Source of the DNA: an uncultured Ignavibacteria bacterium | GTDB taxonomy: Bacteria; Bacteroidota; Ignavibacteria; SZUA-365 | Assembly (NCBI GenBank): GCA_913061095.1 | Contig: CAJXVM010000020.1 | Location: 23,835-87,834 of the forward strand | Direction: 5' to 3' | DNA length: 64,000 bases | Shown here: piece by piece, positions 27,457-36,755 of the stretch | Layout of the letters: each line of letters opens with the position of its first letter | Numbering within the stretch: position 1 is the first letter of the stretch | Translations under genes and position numbers: made by a program | Notes under the pieces: model-generated | Seen by the model: the letters and a program-made list of their open reading frames with translations, nothing else | Databases searched by the model: none | What the model was told of the DNA's origin: nothing

Positions 27457-28731
27457 TCAGTCCGCGAGCACGAGCTGGCCGTTGTTGAAAATGCCGATCG
27501 CACGGCCAGTCAGTGCGCGACCGTGGAAGGGACTGTTGCGCGATTTTGACTTGAAGCGATGGACGTCGACGGTCCACTCCGCCGCGAGATCCAGCAGAGT
27601 CAGATTGGCGCGCTGTCCCTCCTCGATACGCAGCTCGGGCAGCCCGATGATGCGCCGCGGATTGGTTGAGAGTTTCTCGATCAGCTGCGGCAGTGTGAGC
27701 CACTGCTCGAGGAGCAGCTCCGTCACCGAAAGACCGACGGCTGTCTCAAGCCCGATGATGCCGAAGGGAGCGTAAACGAATTCGACTTCTTTTTCGAACC
27801 CTGCATGCGGCGCGTGATCCGTTGCGATCACATCGGCCACGCCGTCGCGCAGCGCTTCCTTCATGGCGCGCACGTCGTCGGCAGTGCGCAGCGGGGGGTT
27901 CATCTTGACATTCGAATCATAGCTGCGCACGGCCTCGTCGGTGAGCGCGAAGTGATGCGGCGCGACTTCGGCGGTGACATGCAGGCCTTTTTCTTTCGCG
28001 GCGCGGACGGCATTCGCCGCACCGATTGTGCTCATATGCGCAAGGTGATATCGGCCGTTCACATACTCGGTGAACATGATATCACGGGCCACGACCGCGT
28101 CTTCCGACAGCCGGGGGATCGGTGGCAGACCGAGTTCGGTGGAAACGATGCTTTCGTTCATCGAGCCGCCGGTGAACAGGTGCGGATCCTCGGCATGCTG
28201 GATGACGGGAACGTCGAACATCGAGGCGTACTCGAGAGCGATGCGCAGAACCTTGGTGTTGTGGACCGGACTCCCGTCATCAGAGAAACCGACGGCGCCG
28301 GCCTTGCGCAGCTCCACCATGGGAGCGATGGCCTCGCCTTTGCGTTCCTTGGTGATCGCGGCGATGGGATACACGTCGACCGGGAGGCCCTTCGCCTTCT
28401 CATAAATATATGCCACGACGGATGCATTGTCGATCGGAGGATCGGTGTTGGGCATACACGCGACGGCGGTGAAACCTCCCGCAGCGGCCGATGCAGCACC
28501 GCTGCGGATATCCTCCTTGTGCTCGAATCCCGGCTCACGGAAATGCACATGCATGTCGCAGAGCCCGGGGACGATGGTTTTCCCCTTCAGGTCGATCTCC
28601 TCACTGTCCGAAGCGGAGAGGGAGGGGCCGAGCTTATCGATCGTCCCATCGACGATGAGCAAATCCTGTTCCGTGTCGAGCCCGGTGACGGGATCGACCA
28701 TACGGGCGTTCTTGAAAAGAAAGGATGCCAT
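27457..28731 (-). CDS. pyrC: Dihydroorotase (class I type)
   Basis: The enzyme closes carbamoyl aspartate to dihydroorotate in pyrimidine synthesis. The 424-residue length and motifs fit the class I (PyrC of Gram-positive/Bacteroidota) type: CDMHVHFREPGFEHKEDI for the metal His pair, ACMPNTDPP, GRYHLAHMST, and ATDHAPH with the catalytic Asp. The start is 3 bases after the pyrB stop. Order on the minus strand is cinA-pyrR-pyrB-pyrC, so UMP-synthesis steps two and three are made together. Confidence 0.96.
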   Translation of the reverse strand: MASFLFKNARMVDPVTGLDTEQDLLIVDGTIDKLGPSLSASDSEEIDLKGKTIVPGLCDMHVHFREPGFEHKEDIRSGAASAAAGGFTAVACMPNTDPPIDNASVVAYIYEKAKGLPVDVYPIAAITKERKGEAIAPMVELRKAGAVGFSDDGSPVHNTKVLRIALEYASMFDVPVIQHAEDPHLFTGGSMNESIVSTELGLPPIPRLSEDAVVARDIMFTEYVNGRYHLAHMSTIGAANAVRAAKEKGLHVTAEVAPHHFALTDEAVRSYDSNVKMNPPLRTADDVRAMKEALRDGVADVIATDHAPHAGFEKEVEFVYAPFGIIGLETAVGLSVTELLLEQWLTLPQLIEKLSTNPRRIIGLPELRIEEGQRANLTLLDLAAEWTVDVHRFKSKSRNSPFHGRALTGRAIGIFNNGQLVLAD

Positions 28732-28734
28732 GAA

Positions 28735-29661
28735 TTACTCCGCTTTGGTTCCGATGAGATAAAGGACCGCCATGCGAATGGCCACGCCGTTGGTGACCTG
28801 GGGGAGGATGACGGAGTACGGACCGTCGGCGACTTCCGATTCGATTTCGACGCCGCGGTTGATGGGACCCGGATGCAGCACGGTAACTTCCCGGCCCAGC
28901 CGGTCGAGGCGATCACGCGTGATGCCGAAGGTCTGGTTGTACTCGCGCAGGGTGGGGAAGTCGGCGCCCGCATCACGTTCGAGCTGGATGCGCAGCACGT
29001 TGACGGCATCACTGAACTGCAGTGCTTCGTCCACATCGTGGAAGATGCGCACGCCGAGTTTCTCGAGATCGTACGGCATCATGCTCGGCGGACCGCAGAC
29101 TGCCACGTCCGCGCCCATGGTGAGCAGACCGTAAATATTCGATCGTGCCACGCGGGAGTGCGCGATGTCGCCGATGATGCAGACGTTGAGTCCGTCCAGC
29201 GATCCGTGCTTCTGCCGCAGTGTGCACATGTCGAGCAGCGCCTGCGTGGGATGCTCATGAGCGCCGTCACCCGCGTTGATGAAGCGGCTGGTGCAGCGCT
29301 TGCTGAGGAAATGTCCCGCCCCTGCTGCGCTGTGCCGCATGACCACGATGTCGACTTTCATTGCTTCGATGTTTCGCGCGGTATCGAGCAGGGTTTCGCC
29401 TTTCTTGACGCTGCTCGAACCCGCTGCGAAGTTCACCACGTCGGCGGAGAGGCGGCGTTCTGCGAGTTCAAAGGAAATGCGCGTGCGGGTGCTGTTCTCG
29501 AAAAACAGGTTGACCACTGTCTTGCCCTGCAGTGTGGGCACCTTTTTAATAGGGCGATCGAGGATCTCCAGAAACGTATCCGTGGAATCGAGAATGAGGG
29601 TGATATCCTCTTTCGGGACGTTCTGGAGACCGAGCAGATGATCGATGTGTAGCGAGGCCAT
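28735..29661 (-). CDS. pyrB: Aspartate carbamoyltransferase catalytic subunit
   Basis: The enzyme condenses carbamoyl phosphate with aspartate. The 308-residue protein has the carbamoyl-phosphate motif FFENSTRTRISFE, RHSAAGAGHFLS, AHEHPTQALLD and HPGPINRGVEI. I place the start at ATG 29661 (MASLHIDHLLG), where family members begin. An upstream in-frame start at 29880 would run deep into pyrR and add 73 residues of shadow sequence. No regulatory subunit gene (pyrI) is present. Confidence 0.95.
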   Translation of the reverse strand: MASLHIDHLLGLQNVPKEDITLILDSTDTFLEILDRPIKKVPTLQGKTVVNLFFENSTRTRISFELAERRLSADVVNFAAGSSSVKKGETLLDTARNIEAMKVDIVVMRHSAAGAGHFLSKRCTSRFINAGDGAHEHPTQALLDMCTLRQKHGSLDGLNVCIIGDIAHSRVARSNIYGLLTMGADVAVCGPPSMMPYDLEKLGVRIFHDVDEALQFSDAVNVLRIQLERDAGADFPTLREYNQTFGITRDRLDRLGREVTVLHPGPINRGVEIESEVADGPYSVILPQVTNGVAIRMAVLYLIGTKAE

Positions 29662-29686
29662 AATGCTCCGTGTTCCTGGGGATGCG

Positions 29687-30229
29687 TTAATCGTCAATGG
29701 AGACCAGGTCAATGCCGTCGTGTCCGTCGACTTCCTTGAGACGAACGCGGATTTCCTGGCCGCGGGATGTCGTGACATTCTTGCCGATGAAATCGGCGCG
29801 GATGGGCAATTCGCGGTGGCCGCGATCGACCAGTACCACGAGCTGAATCGTGCGCGCGCGGCCGAGATCCACCAACGCATTGAGTGCCGAGCGTACCGTT
29901 CGACCGGTGAACAGAACGTCGTCGACGAGGATCACCTGCCGGCCGGTGATGTCGAAGCTGATGTCTGTGGCGCGTACTTCCGGCTGCTTGAGGTGCTGGC
30001 GAACATCGTCACGGTACAGTGTGACATCAAGCACACCGACGTCGGGCTGCCGCCCCTCGATTTCATTGAGCTTCGCCGCGAGCCGATTGGCGACGAATTC
30101 GCCGCGCGTGCGCAGACCGATGACGGCCAGCTGTTCGATGGACTGGTTGCGCTCGAGAATCTCATGCGCGAGACGCGATAGCATGCGCTCGAAGCCGTGC
30201 TCGTCGAGGATGTGTTGCAGGATGGTCAT
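29687..30229 (-). CDS. pyrR: PyrR: pyrimidine operon regulator / uracil phosphoribosyltransferase
   Basis: PyrR proteins bind pyr mRNA in a UMP-dependent way, and many also have uracil phosphoribosyltransferase activity. The 180-residue chain has the PRPP loop VILVDDVLFTGRT, the N-terminal LAHEILERN and the GLRTRGEFVANRL segment. It lies directly upstream of pyrB and overlaps the cinA stop by 4 bases (ATGA). I did not find a clear PyrR-binding anti-terminator in the 25-bp gap before pyrB, so control may be at the operon promoter or the protein may be mainly enzymatic. Confidence 0.93.
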   Translation of the reverse strand: MTILQHILDEHGFERMLSRLAHEILERNQSIEQLAVIGLRTRGEFVANRLAAKLNEIEGRQPDVGVLDVTLYRDDVRQHLKQPEVRATDISFDITGRQVILVDDVLFTGRTVRSALNALVDLGRARTIQLVVLVDRGHRELPIRADFIGKNVTTSRGQEIRVRLKEVDGHDGIDLVSIDD

Positions 30230-31494
30230 GAAGACTCCGTGAGTTCCGTGGGGATCGGGGGAAGGCTGCGCAGTCGACGCCGCAGCATATCGAGCGCGGC
30301 CTGTGCGGCGCGCTGCTTGGTGCGGATACGACTGCCGCCGAAATAAAAATTATGGGCGAACGTTCCGGTCTCACTGCTGATGCCGATCCAGACGAGACCG
30401 ACGGGTTTTTCGGCACTGCCACCGGTCGGGCCGGCAATACCTGTCGTGGAAATGCCGATGGCGCCGCCGGAACGCTGCCGAATGCCATCTGCCATGGCCT
30501 CCGCGCATTCCCTGCTGACAGCACCGTGGTCGCGGAGAGTGGATTCATCGACACCGAGCAGCTCGGTTTTGCTCTCGTTACTGTATGTAACCACGCCGCG
30601 TTCGAACCAGTCTGAACTGCCCGGCACATTCGTAAGCTTGTCGGTGATCAGTCCGCCCGTACACGACTCGGCGACGCTCACCATCAGTCCCGTCTCTTTG
30701 AGCAGTGCGCCCACGACTTCCTCGAGCGTCTGCCGGCCGGAGCCGAAAACATATTCTCCGGCGCGCTGTTCGACGAATTCGCGCAGGCGTCCGATGCGAT
30801 CGCTGACGGACTGCTCGTCGTCACCGCGGGCAGTGATGCGGATGCGCACGCCGAGCGGGGAGGGAAGAAAGGCCACGCTGGCATCCTCGACCAGTGTCGC
30901 AATGCCATCGAGCCGCGCAGAGAGGGTGGACTCAGGGATACCTGTAGTCAGGAGGGTCAGGGATCCGCGTTTTCGTTGAAAATTTTGCCGCAGTTGCGGC
31001 AAAATATAATTGTCGACCATGGCATGCATTTCATAGGGCACGCCGGGGGTGACGAAGAAGTGTTTGCCGTCTCGCGCGAAATGGTATCCCGGGGCAGTGC
31101 CATCATGGTTGCGTATGATTTCCGCTCCGGCCGGTACCATTGCCTGGTCGCGGTTGACATCAGTGACCTGGCGGTTGCGGTCTGAAAACATGCGCTCGAT
31201 GTCTCCGAGCACGATCTCGTTAAAGACAAGGTCCGTGTTAAAAAACGCACAGACTGCCTCGCGAGTGATATCGTCATGCGTCGGTCCGAGGCCTCCCGTC
31301 GCGATCACGACGTCCTGCTGCTCCCAGGCACGCCGGAATTCCTCAAGCAGCTGCGAGCGGTCATCCCCGACAGCAGTGATTCTCCGGACGTCGACGCCGA
31401 GCAGACTGAGCTGTTCCCCCAGCCAGGAGGCGTTCGTGTTCACGACCTGGCCGATAAGTAATTCGTCACCAATGGATAGGATTTCTGCGTTCAT
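30226..31494 (-). CDS. cinA: CinA family protein (NMN deamidase / ADP-ribose pyrophosphatase type)
   Basis: The N-terminal half is a MoCF/COG1058 domain: EILSIGDELLIGQVVNTN, then VIATGGLGPTHDD. The C-terminal half is the CinA/PncC deamidase domain: VSVAESCTGGLI, VVTYSNESK, STTGIAGPTGGS. CinA of this two-domain type salvages NMN in the pyridine-nucleotide cycle and was first named for its link to competence. I start at ATG 31494 because the family begins with MxAEIxSIG and a promoter lies about 20 bases upstream. ATG 31503, 9 bases earlier, is also possible. It is first in an operon with pyrR-pyrB-pyrC. Confidence 0.93.
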   Translation of the reverse strand: MNAEILSIGDELLIGQVVNTNASWLGEQLSLLGVDVRRITAVGDDRSQLLEEFRRAWEQQDVVIATGGLGPTHDDITREAVCAFFNTDLVFNEIVLGDIERMFSDRNRQVTDVNRDQAMVPAGAEIIRNHDGTAPGYHFARDGKHFFVTPGVPYEMHAMVDNYILPQLRQNFQRKRGSLTLLTTGIPESTLSARLDGIATLVEDASVAFLPSPLGVRIRITARGDDEQSVSDRIGRLREFVEQRAGEYVFGSGRQTLEEVVGALLKETGLMVSVAESCTGGLITDKLTNVPGSSDWFERGVVTYSNESKTELLGVDESTLRDHGAVSRECAEAMADGIRQRSGGAIGISTTGIAGPTGGSAEKPVGLVWIGISSETGTFAHNFYFGGSRIRTKQRAAQAALDMLRRRLRSLPPIPTELTESS

Positions 31495-31513
31495 TCGGTG
31501 CATCCAATTCCAG

Positions 31514-31545
31514 AAAATATATCGACTCGACAAGGGAAAACCAAA
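31514..31545 (-). promoter_or_regulatory. Bacteroidota-type promoter for the cinA-pyr operon
   Basis: On the minus strand TTTG (31545-31542) and TATATTTT (31521-31514) are separated by exactly 20 bp, one mismatch from TAnnTTTG. The predicted start is near 31508, giving a very short cinA leader. It lies back to back with the promoter of the EF-G-like gene. Confidence 0.62.
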
Positions 31546-31558
31546 GCGCCGCGGTCCA

Positions 31559-31590
31559 TTTGCAACTTAGTCCACACCGGCATAAATTTA
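31559..31590 (+). promoter_or_regulatory. Bacteroidota-type promoter for the EF-G-like operon
   Basis: TTTG (31559-31562) and TAAATTTA (31583-31590) are 20 bp apart, one mismatch from TTTG-N-TAnnTTTG. The predicted leader is about 50 nt to the TTG start at 31648. Only 13 bp separate it from the divergent cinA promoter, so the two may interfere or share a regulator. Confidence 0.62.
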
Positions 31591-31647
31591 AGGATTGTAC
31601 GATGACGAAATCGATGTACTCTATATGCTTATTGCCAGGAGGAACCC

Positions 31648-33741
31648 TTGAAAGAATTCACCCCCGACAAAATCAGGAATGTGGCCTTGATCGGCCATGG
31701 AAGCTCCGGAAAAACCACGCTGGCGGACGCAATGCTGCTGACGTCCGGAGCGGTGACGCGCATCGGGCGCATTGAAGACGGGACGACGGTCTCGGATTAC
31801 CATTCCGATGAAATCGAGCGTCAGATCTCCATCAACAGCACCCTGCTGTCCACCGAATTCATGGGGAACAAGCTCAATATTCTTGATACGCCCGGGTATT
31901 CCGATTTTATCGGGGATGTGATTTCAAGTCTCCGCGTCGTTGACAGTGCGCTGCTCGTTCTCAAGTCCGTCGAGGGCGTGGAAGTCGGCAGTGAGCTCGT
32001 CTGGAAATACGCGGAAAAGGCCGATGTGCCGGTCGTCATCGCGGTGAACAAAATGAACAACGAGCACGCCGATTTCGAACGCGTGTACGAGGAGGCGAAA
32101 ACCCGCTTCGGCAACGACCTGATTATCGCGCAGTTCCCGGTTAACAAGGGACCGAACTTCAACCAGTGTATCGACGTCGTGCGCAAGAAGCTGATGACCT
32201 TTTCCACGGACGGCAGCGGCAAGTACGAGGAAAGCGACGTGCCCGCCGAGCATCAGGAGCGCGTGGAGGCCGAGCACCAGGCCATGCTCGAGAAAGTCGC
32301 CGAATCTTCCGAGGAACTCCTCAACGCCTTTTTCGAAAACGGAACCCTCTCCGATGAAGAACTCGCCGAAGGATTCAGAACCGCCATCCGTGAGCGCAAG
32401 ATTTACCCCGTGTTCTGCATGGCGGGCGATGTGAATATCGGGGTCGGACGCATGATGGAATTCCTCATCAACTACTGTCCCGACCCGGTGTCCGGAAAGA
32501 CTTTCGATGCGGTCAAGACGGACTCCGACGAGACCGTGACCATCACTCCCGATCCGGATTCGAATGACGTTGCGGCGTTTACTTTCAAAACGATCTCTGA
32601 ACCGCACGTCGGAGAGCTCTCCCTGTTCCGCGTTTATAACGGAACAATCACTGCGGGGCAGGACCTCGTCAATCAGAACAGCGGAAAGACCGAACGACTC
32701 AATCAGCTCTATGCTCTCCGCGGACGCGAACGCTTCGAGGTTAGCAAGGTCCATGTCGGTGACATCGGCGCCGTGGTAAAACTCAAGGATACGCATACCA
32801 ACAACACGCTCACCGCCAAGTCATTTCCCGTGCAAATTCCGCCGATCAAGTTTCCCGAGCCCGTCATGGTCAGCGCGGTCAAGGCCAAGGCGAAGGGCGA
32901 TGAAGAGAAAATCGGTACCGGTCTGCACACCCTGCATGAGGAGGATCCCGCTTTCCAGGTAAAGGTTGATCAGGAAACCGGTGAAACCATCGTACTCGGT
33001 CAGGGTGAAATTCACATCAGCATCATGACCAAACGCCTCAAAGAGCGCTTCGGAGTGGATGTCGAGCTCAAGGCCCCGCGCATCCCATACCGCGAGACGG
33101 TGCGAAAGGCATCCGACGTGTCTTATCGTCACAAAAAGCAGACAGGCGGTGCCGGACAGTATGCCGAGGTGTATATCAAACTCGAACCCCAGCCGCGCGG
33201 TGACGGCTACGAGTTCGTCGACAGTATCGTCGGCGGTGTCATCAGCGGACGCTTCATCCCGGCTGTCGACAAGGGCATTCAGGAGCAGATGAACAGGGGT
33301 GTGGTTGCCGGGTACCAGATGGTCGACATGAAGGTCACGCTCTACGATGGCAGTCAGCACACTGTCGACTCGAATGAAATGGCATTCAAGATCGCAGCAC
33401 AGCAGGCATTCAAGAAGGCCGTGCAGGATGCGAGTCCTACGATGCTCGAACCGATCTATGACATCACCGTTACCGTACCCGATGAGTTCATGGGCGATGT
33501 CATGGGCGATATTTCCAGTCATCGCGGCAAGATTCAGGGCATGGAGGCGGAAGGTCCCTTCCAGATTATCCGTGCCCGGGTGCCCCTCGCGGAATTGCAC
33601 AACTATGCGACGCGTCTGCGTTCGATCACACAGGGACGCGGCATTTACACGCGCACCTTCTCGCATTACGAGGAAGTGCCGCATGAGGTGCAGTTGAAAA
33701 TCATCGAGGAAGCGAAGGCCGCCAAAGAAGAGGAGTCCTGA
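31648..33741 (+). CDS. Elongation factor G paralogue (EF-G-like GTPase)
   Basis: The 697-residue protein has all EF-G domains, but the GTPase motifs differ from canonical EF-G. The P-loop is GHGSSGKTT instead of AHIDAGKTT, and the switch I region reads DEIERQISINSTL instead of the RGITI form. DTPGYSDF and NKMNNEH (for NKxD) follow. This fits the EF-G-II/FusA2-type group of Bacteroidota and related bacteria, whose role in translocation or ribosome recycling is not settled. The start is TTG 31648, with AGGAGG six bases upstream and no nearby ATG in frame. The SLBB gene begins directly after the stop, linking it to a polysaccharide export operon. Confidence 0.88.
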   Translation: MKEFTPDKIRNVALIGHGSSGKTTLADAMLLTSGAVTRIGRIEDGTTVSDYHSDEIERQISINSTLLSTEFMGNKLNILDTPGYSDFIGDVISSLRVVDSALLVLKSVEGVEVGSELVWKYAEKADVPVVIAVNKMNNEHADFERVYEEAKTRFGNDLIIAQFPVNKGPNFNQCIDVVRKKLMTFSTDGSGKYEESDVPAEHQERVEAEHQAMLEKVAESSEELLNAFFENGTLSDEELAEGFRTAIRERKIYPVFCMAGDVNIGVGRMMEFLINYCPDPVSGKTFDAVKTDSDETVTITPDPDSNDVAAFTFKTISEPHVGELSLFRVYNGTITAGQDLVNQNSGKTERLNQLYALRGRERFEVSKVHVGDIGAVVKLKDTHTNNTLTAKSFPVQIPPIKFPEPVMVSAVKAKAKGDEEKIGTGLHTLHEEDPAFQVKVDQETGETIVLGQGEIHISIMTKRLKERFGVDVELKAPRIPYRETVRKASDVSYRHKKQTGGAGQYAEVYIKLEPQPRGDGYEFVDSIVGGVISGRFIPAVDKGIQEQMNRGVVAGYQMVDMKVTLYDGSQHTVDSNEMAFKIAAQQAFKKAVQDASPTMLEPIYDITVTVPDEFMGDVMGDISSHRGKIQGMEAEGPFQIIRARVPLAELHNYATRLRSITQGRGIYTRTFSHYEEVPHEVQLKIIEEAKAAKEEES

Positions 33742-34284
33742 GTGCGCGCACGCACTGTCATTATTGCGCTGTTGGTCATCCTGGGATCTGTGCCGGTGCA
33801 GGCACAGATCCTGGATGACGGGAACATGCTCAACCGACCCACCTTCGCCAATCAGGGCGGTTCCTATTACAATTTTTCCAGCGGCAGCGGCTGCGACCTG
33901 ATGGTGAGCGTGTGGGGGTATGTCGGAAATCCCGGCCGCTACCGCGTTCCCTGTGAAACCAATCTGCTCGATCTGCTCTCCTACTGCGGGGGACCTCTGA
34001 CCCGGGGCGGAACGGAAGCCTTTCTCTATGAAATCAAAATCGTTCGCAAGGGCGGCGCGGATCGCGAGAACGAAATCGCGGAGGTATTCGAGGTGGATCT
34101 CGAAAAATATCTGGAACTGCGTGACGTACCCACCGTGACATCCGAGTTATTGCTCTTTCCCGGCGATTTGATTATTGTTGACGGACAGGAACAGAGCAAT
34201 ATGGTCCTGCGTATCGCCCAGATCATTGTGGCGATCGCTTCCATCGTGACTTCAACGGTCGCGGTGATCAATCTCACGAAATAA
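33742..34284 (+). CDS. SLBB-domain polysaccharide export-like protein
   Basis: The 180-residue protein starts with GTG at the base after the EF-G-like stop. It has a signal peptide (cleavage near PVQAQ), one SLBB domain (VSVWGYVGNPGRYRVPCETN, LLSYCGGPLTRGG) and a hydrophobic C-terminal segment (about residues 153-175). SLBB domains occur in Wza-type outer-membrane export channels and in periplasmic partners. This protein is too short for a Wza channel, so an accessory role in capsule or EPS export is more likely. It sits 92 bases before the tyrosine autokinase gene. Confidence 0.78.
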   Translation: MRARTVIIALLVILGSVPVQAQILDDGNMLNRPTFANQGGSYYNFSSGSGCDLMVSVWGYVGNPGRYRVPCETNLLDLLSYCGGPLTRGGTEAFLYEIKIVRKGGADRENEIAEVFEVDLEKYLELRDVPTVTSELLLFPGDLIIVDGQEQSNMVLRIAQIIVAIASIVTSTVAVINLTK

Positions 34285-34376
34285 TTGTGAGAGGAGTGCC
34301 CGAAGCTCGCCGTTTCGGGACACACGCGGCAGGTGAGAACGCGTGGATTCCATATCAGAGGATGAGTGATACCTGA

Positions 34377-36755
34377 ATGACCGCAAGAGATGATTTCAAT
34401 AAGCAGGTACAGGAGTACCTGCGCATCGCCATCGAAGGGAAGTGGGTGATCCTCGCGATCTTCGTGATCGTTGTCGCCGCTACCTGGCTGTATACCATGC
34501 AGCAGGATGACATATACTCTGCCGGGGCCACGGTGCGCCTGAAGCCATCAAAAGACCTGCTCAGCGGTCAGCCGGGGCAGGGCGGACTCGAAGGTCTCGG
34601 ATGGGGCGGTGAGCGGATTCTTGCCAATGAAATCCAGATGATGCACAGCGATGATATCGCTGAACGTGTTGCGACGATGCTCATGGCCGGCCGGCGCGAT
34701 CTGAATGCGCTGTCCGACACGCTGCCCATTCTCAAGGCCCGTCAGCGTCCATCCACCCTTCGCAAAATCGCCCGGCAGCTCAGTCTTGAAGACTTTTTTG
34801 TCTCCATGGGCATGGCGAAGCTGGACACGTCGTCGCGCCTGGCAACGGAACCAATGGTTGCCGCGCGCGCGCGGGCACAGATGCGGGCGGAGCAGGTGCG
34901 CGGTGTCGACTTCATCCGCATCTCCGTGTCATCGACCTCCCCGGTGGAAGCCGCGACACTGGCCAACCTCTTTGTCGATGCCTATCAGCAGCGCAATCTC
35001 GAGTCCGCCCGCCAGAGTGTGACGACGGCTCGCAGCTTCCTCGAGAGCCAGCTGGATGACAAGAAGGATTCGCTATCCCAGGTAGAGAATGCCGTGCGCG
35101 GGTTCCAGCAGTCCAAGGGGTTTGTCAGTCTCGATGCCGAGACGAGCAATCTCATTTCACAGCTCAGTACATACGAGGCGCAGAGGGAGCAGACCGTCAT
35201 TGAACTCCAGGGCGCACAGAAAATTCGCAGTGAGCTGCGCGCTCAGCTCGCGGAAATCGAACCGAATCTTGCGCGTCAGCTGAAAGAAGGTGTCGATCCG
35301 CAGCTGAAGAAGCTTCTCGAGAAAAAAGTGGAGCTCGAAGCAAGCATTCAGACTGCGGAATACAACCGCAAGCAGACCCTTCGTACGCGTCCCGATCTCG
35401 AACCCTTCGCCCGCAAGGAGATCGAGGAACTGCAGCGGCAGCTCAAGGAAGTGCTCGAACAGATCGATGTCGCGAGCCAGAACCTGCAGGATTCGGCGGA
35501 TCTGACGGCTGCCCCCGTGGAGTACGCTCGTGAGCTCCGTCAGCAGATCCTGCAGAAAGACATTGAAATTGAATCCATGCGCGCGCGGCTCGCCAGCCTC
35601 GATCAAACCATCGCCGCGTACAACAAGAAGTTTGAGGCGATCCCTTCACAGACGATTGAGTTCGCGCGTCTCGAGCGCCGCCGCCAGAGTTACGATAAAT
35701 TGTTTGCCCTGCTGGATGAGAAGTATCAGGAAGCACTGATCAATGAACAGACGACGATGGGCAACGTCGATATCGTCGACCGCGCCAAGGTTCCGGGACG
35801 GCCCGTCAAGCCCAATCGTCCGATGAACATGATTCTCGGAATTCTCGTCGGCCTCGGTCTCGGCTTCGGCGTCGCCATTCTGCTTCGGTACATGGACACA
35901 ACCATCCGCAGCCCCGAGGATGTCGAAAAGATCGGTATCCCCGTCCTGACATTCATCCCCGCTTTCGGATCGGATGACAACAAGCTCGATCGCAATCAGA
36001 CGCTTGTCACGCTGACAGCGCCGCAATCGCCCCCCAGCGAGTCTTACCGGACGATGCGAACGTCCATCGAGAATTCACTGCCCGACCACGGCAAATCGAA
36101 AGCCGTGATATTCTCGAGCCCCGCTCCGAAGGAAGGGAAGTCCACCGCCATCGCGAATCTCGCCGTCAGCGCGGCGAACAGCGGGCGCAAGGTGCTGCTC
36201 GTGGATGCTGACCTGCGTCGTCCCGTCCAGCATCAGATTTTCGATGTTGAGCGCGAACCCGGCCTCTCTAATGCGTTGATCGGTGAGGTGCCTGTGCGAG
36301 AGTGCATCAAGAAGACAATGGTCCCGGGCCTGCACATAATTCCCTGCGGCAATATCCCCAGTCATCCCGCGGAGCTGCTCGGATCATCAAAAATGGAAAA
36401 ATTCGTTTCGCTTGTGCGGCAGCATTATGATCTCGTGCTCTTCGATGCGCCGCCGGTGATCGCCATGGCCGACACGCTGGTACTTGCGAAATACACCGAC
36501 GGAGCCGTGATCATCGTCTCGGCCGGACAGACCAAATCGCTCGGCCTTGAGAAGGCGAGCGAGATGCTCACAGCCAACAACGCAAACGTTCTCGGTACGG
36601 TAGTCAACCGCTTCAACGCGAACAAGGTATACTATTCGTATTATCGCTACTATTACCAGAATTATTATTACTATTCTCCCGACGGGGAACGGAAATCCCG
36701 GAAAACGCGCAAACGGAAATCTCCTGAAAAGGAACCCGAGGAAGCCGGATCGTGA
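34377..36755 (+). CDS. Polysaccharide co-polymerase / bacterial tyrosine autokinase (Wzc-like)
   Basis: The protein has 792 residues. The N-terminal Wzz domain has a first membrane helix near residues 22-42 and long coiled-coil segments in the periplasmic part. A second helix (NMILGILVGLGLGFGVAILL) precedes the cytoplasmic BY-kinase domain. There the Walker A motif is SSPAPKEGKST, Walker A' is LLVDADLRRP and Walker B is LVLFDAPPVI. The tail contains the tyrosine cluster YYSYYRYYYQNYYYYS, the expected autophosphorylation site, and then a very basic end. It should control chain length and export of a capsule or exopolysaccharide. A terminator overlaps the stop codon. Confidence 0.94.
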   Translation: MTARDDFNKQVQEYLRIAIEGKWVILAIFVIVVAATWLYTMQQDDIYSAGATVRLKPSKDLLSGQPGQGGLEGLGWGGERILANEIQMMHSDDIAERVATMLMAGRRDLNALSDTLPILKARQRPSTLRKIARQLSLEDFFVSMGMAKLDTSSRLATEPMVAARARAQMRAEQVRGVDFIRISVSSTSPVEAATLANLFVDAYQQRNLESARQSVTTARSFLESQLDDKKDSLSQVENAVRGFQQSKGFVSLDAETSNLISQLSTYEAQREQTVIELQGAQKIRSELRAQLAEIEPNLARQLKEGVDPQLKKLLEKKVELEASIQTAEYNRKQTLRTRPDLEPFARKEIEELQRQLKEVLEQIDVASQNLQDSADLTAAPVEYARELRQQILQKDIEIESMRARLASLDQTIAAYNKKFEAIPSQTIEFARLERRRQSYDKLFALLDEKYQEALINEQTTMGNVDIVDRAKVPGRPVKPNRPMNMILGILVGLGLGFGVAILLRYMDTTIRSPEDVEKIGIPVLTFIPAFGSDDNKLDRNQTLVTLTAPQSPPSESYRTMRTSIENSLPDHGKSKAVIFSSPAPKEGKSTAIANLAVSAANSGRKVLLVDADLRRPVQHQIFDVEREPGLSNALIGEVPVRECIKKTMVPGLHIIPCGNIPSHPAELLGSSKMEKFVSLVRQHYDLVLFDAPPVIAMADTLVLAKYTDGAVIIVSAGQTKSLGLEKASEMLTANNANVLGTVVNRFNANKVYYSYYRYYYQNYYYYSPDGERKSRKTRKRKSPEKEPEEAGS

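Noticed and set aside
28735..29880. Longer pyrB starting at 29880
   Set aside because: The extra 73 residues overlap pyrR in another frame and look like shadow sequence; family members begin at MASLHIDHLLG (29661).
34299..34319. Hairpin CCCGAA / TTCGGG between the SLBB and tyrosine-autokinase genes
   Set aside because: Only a 6-bp stem with a 9-nt loop and no T-run; expected by chance in GC-rich DNA.
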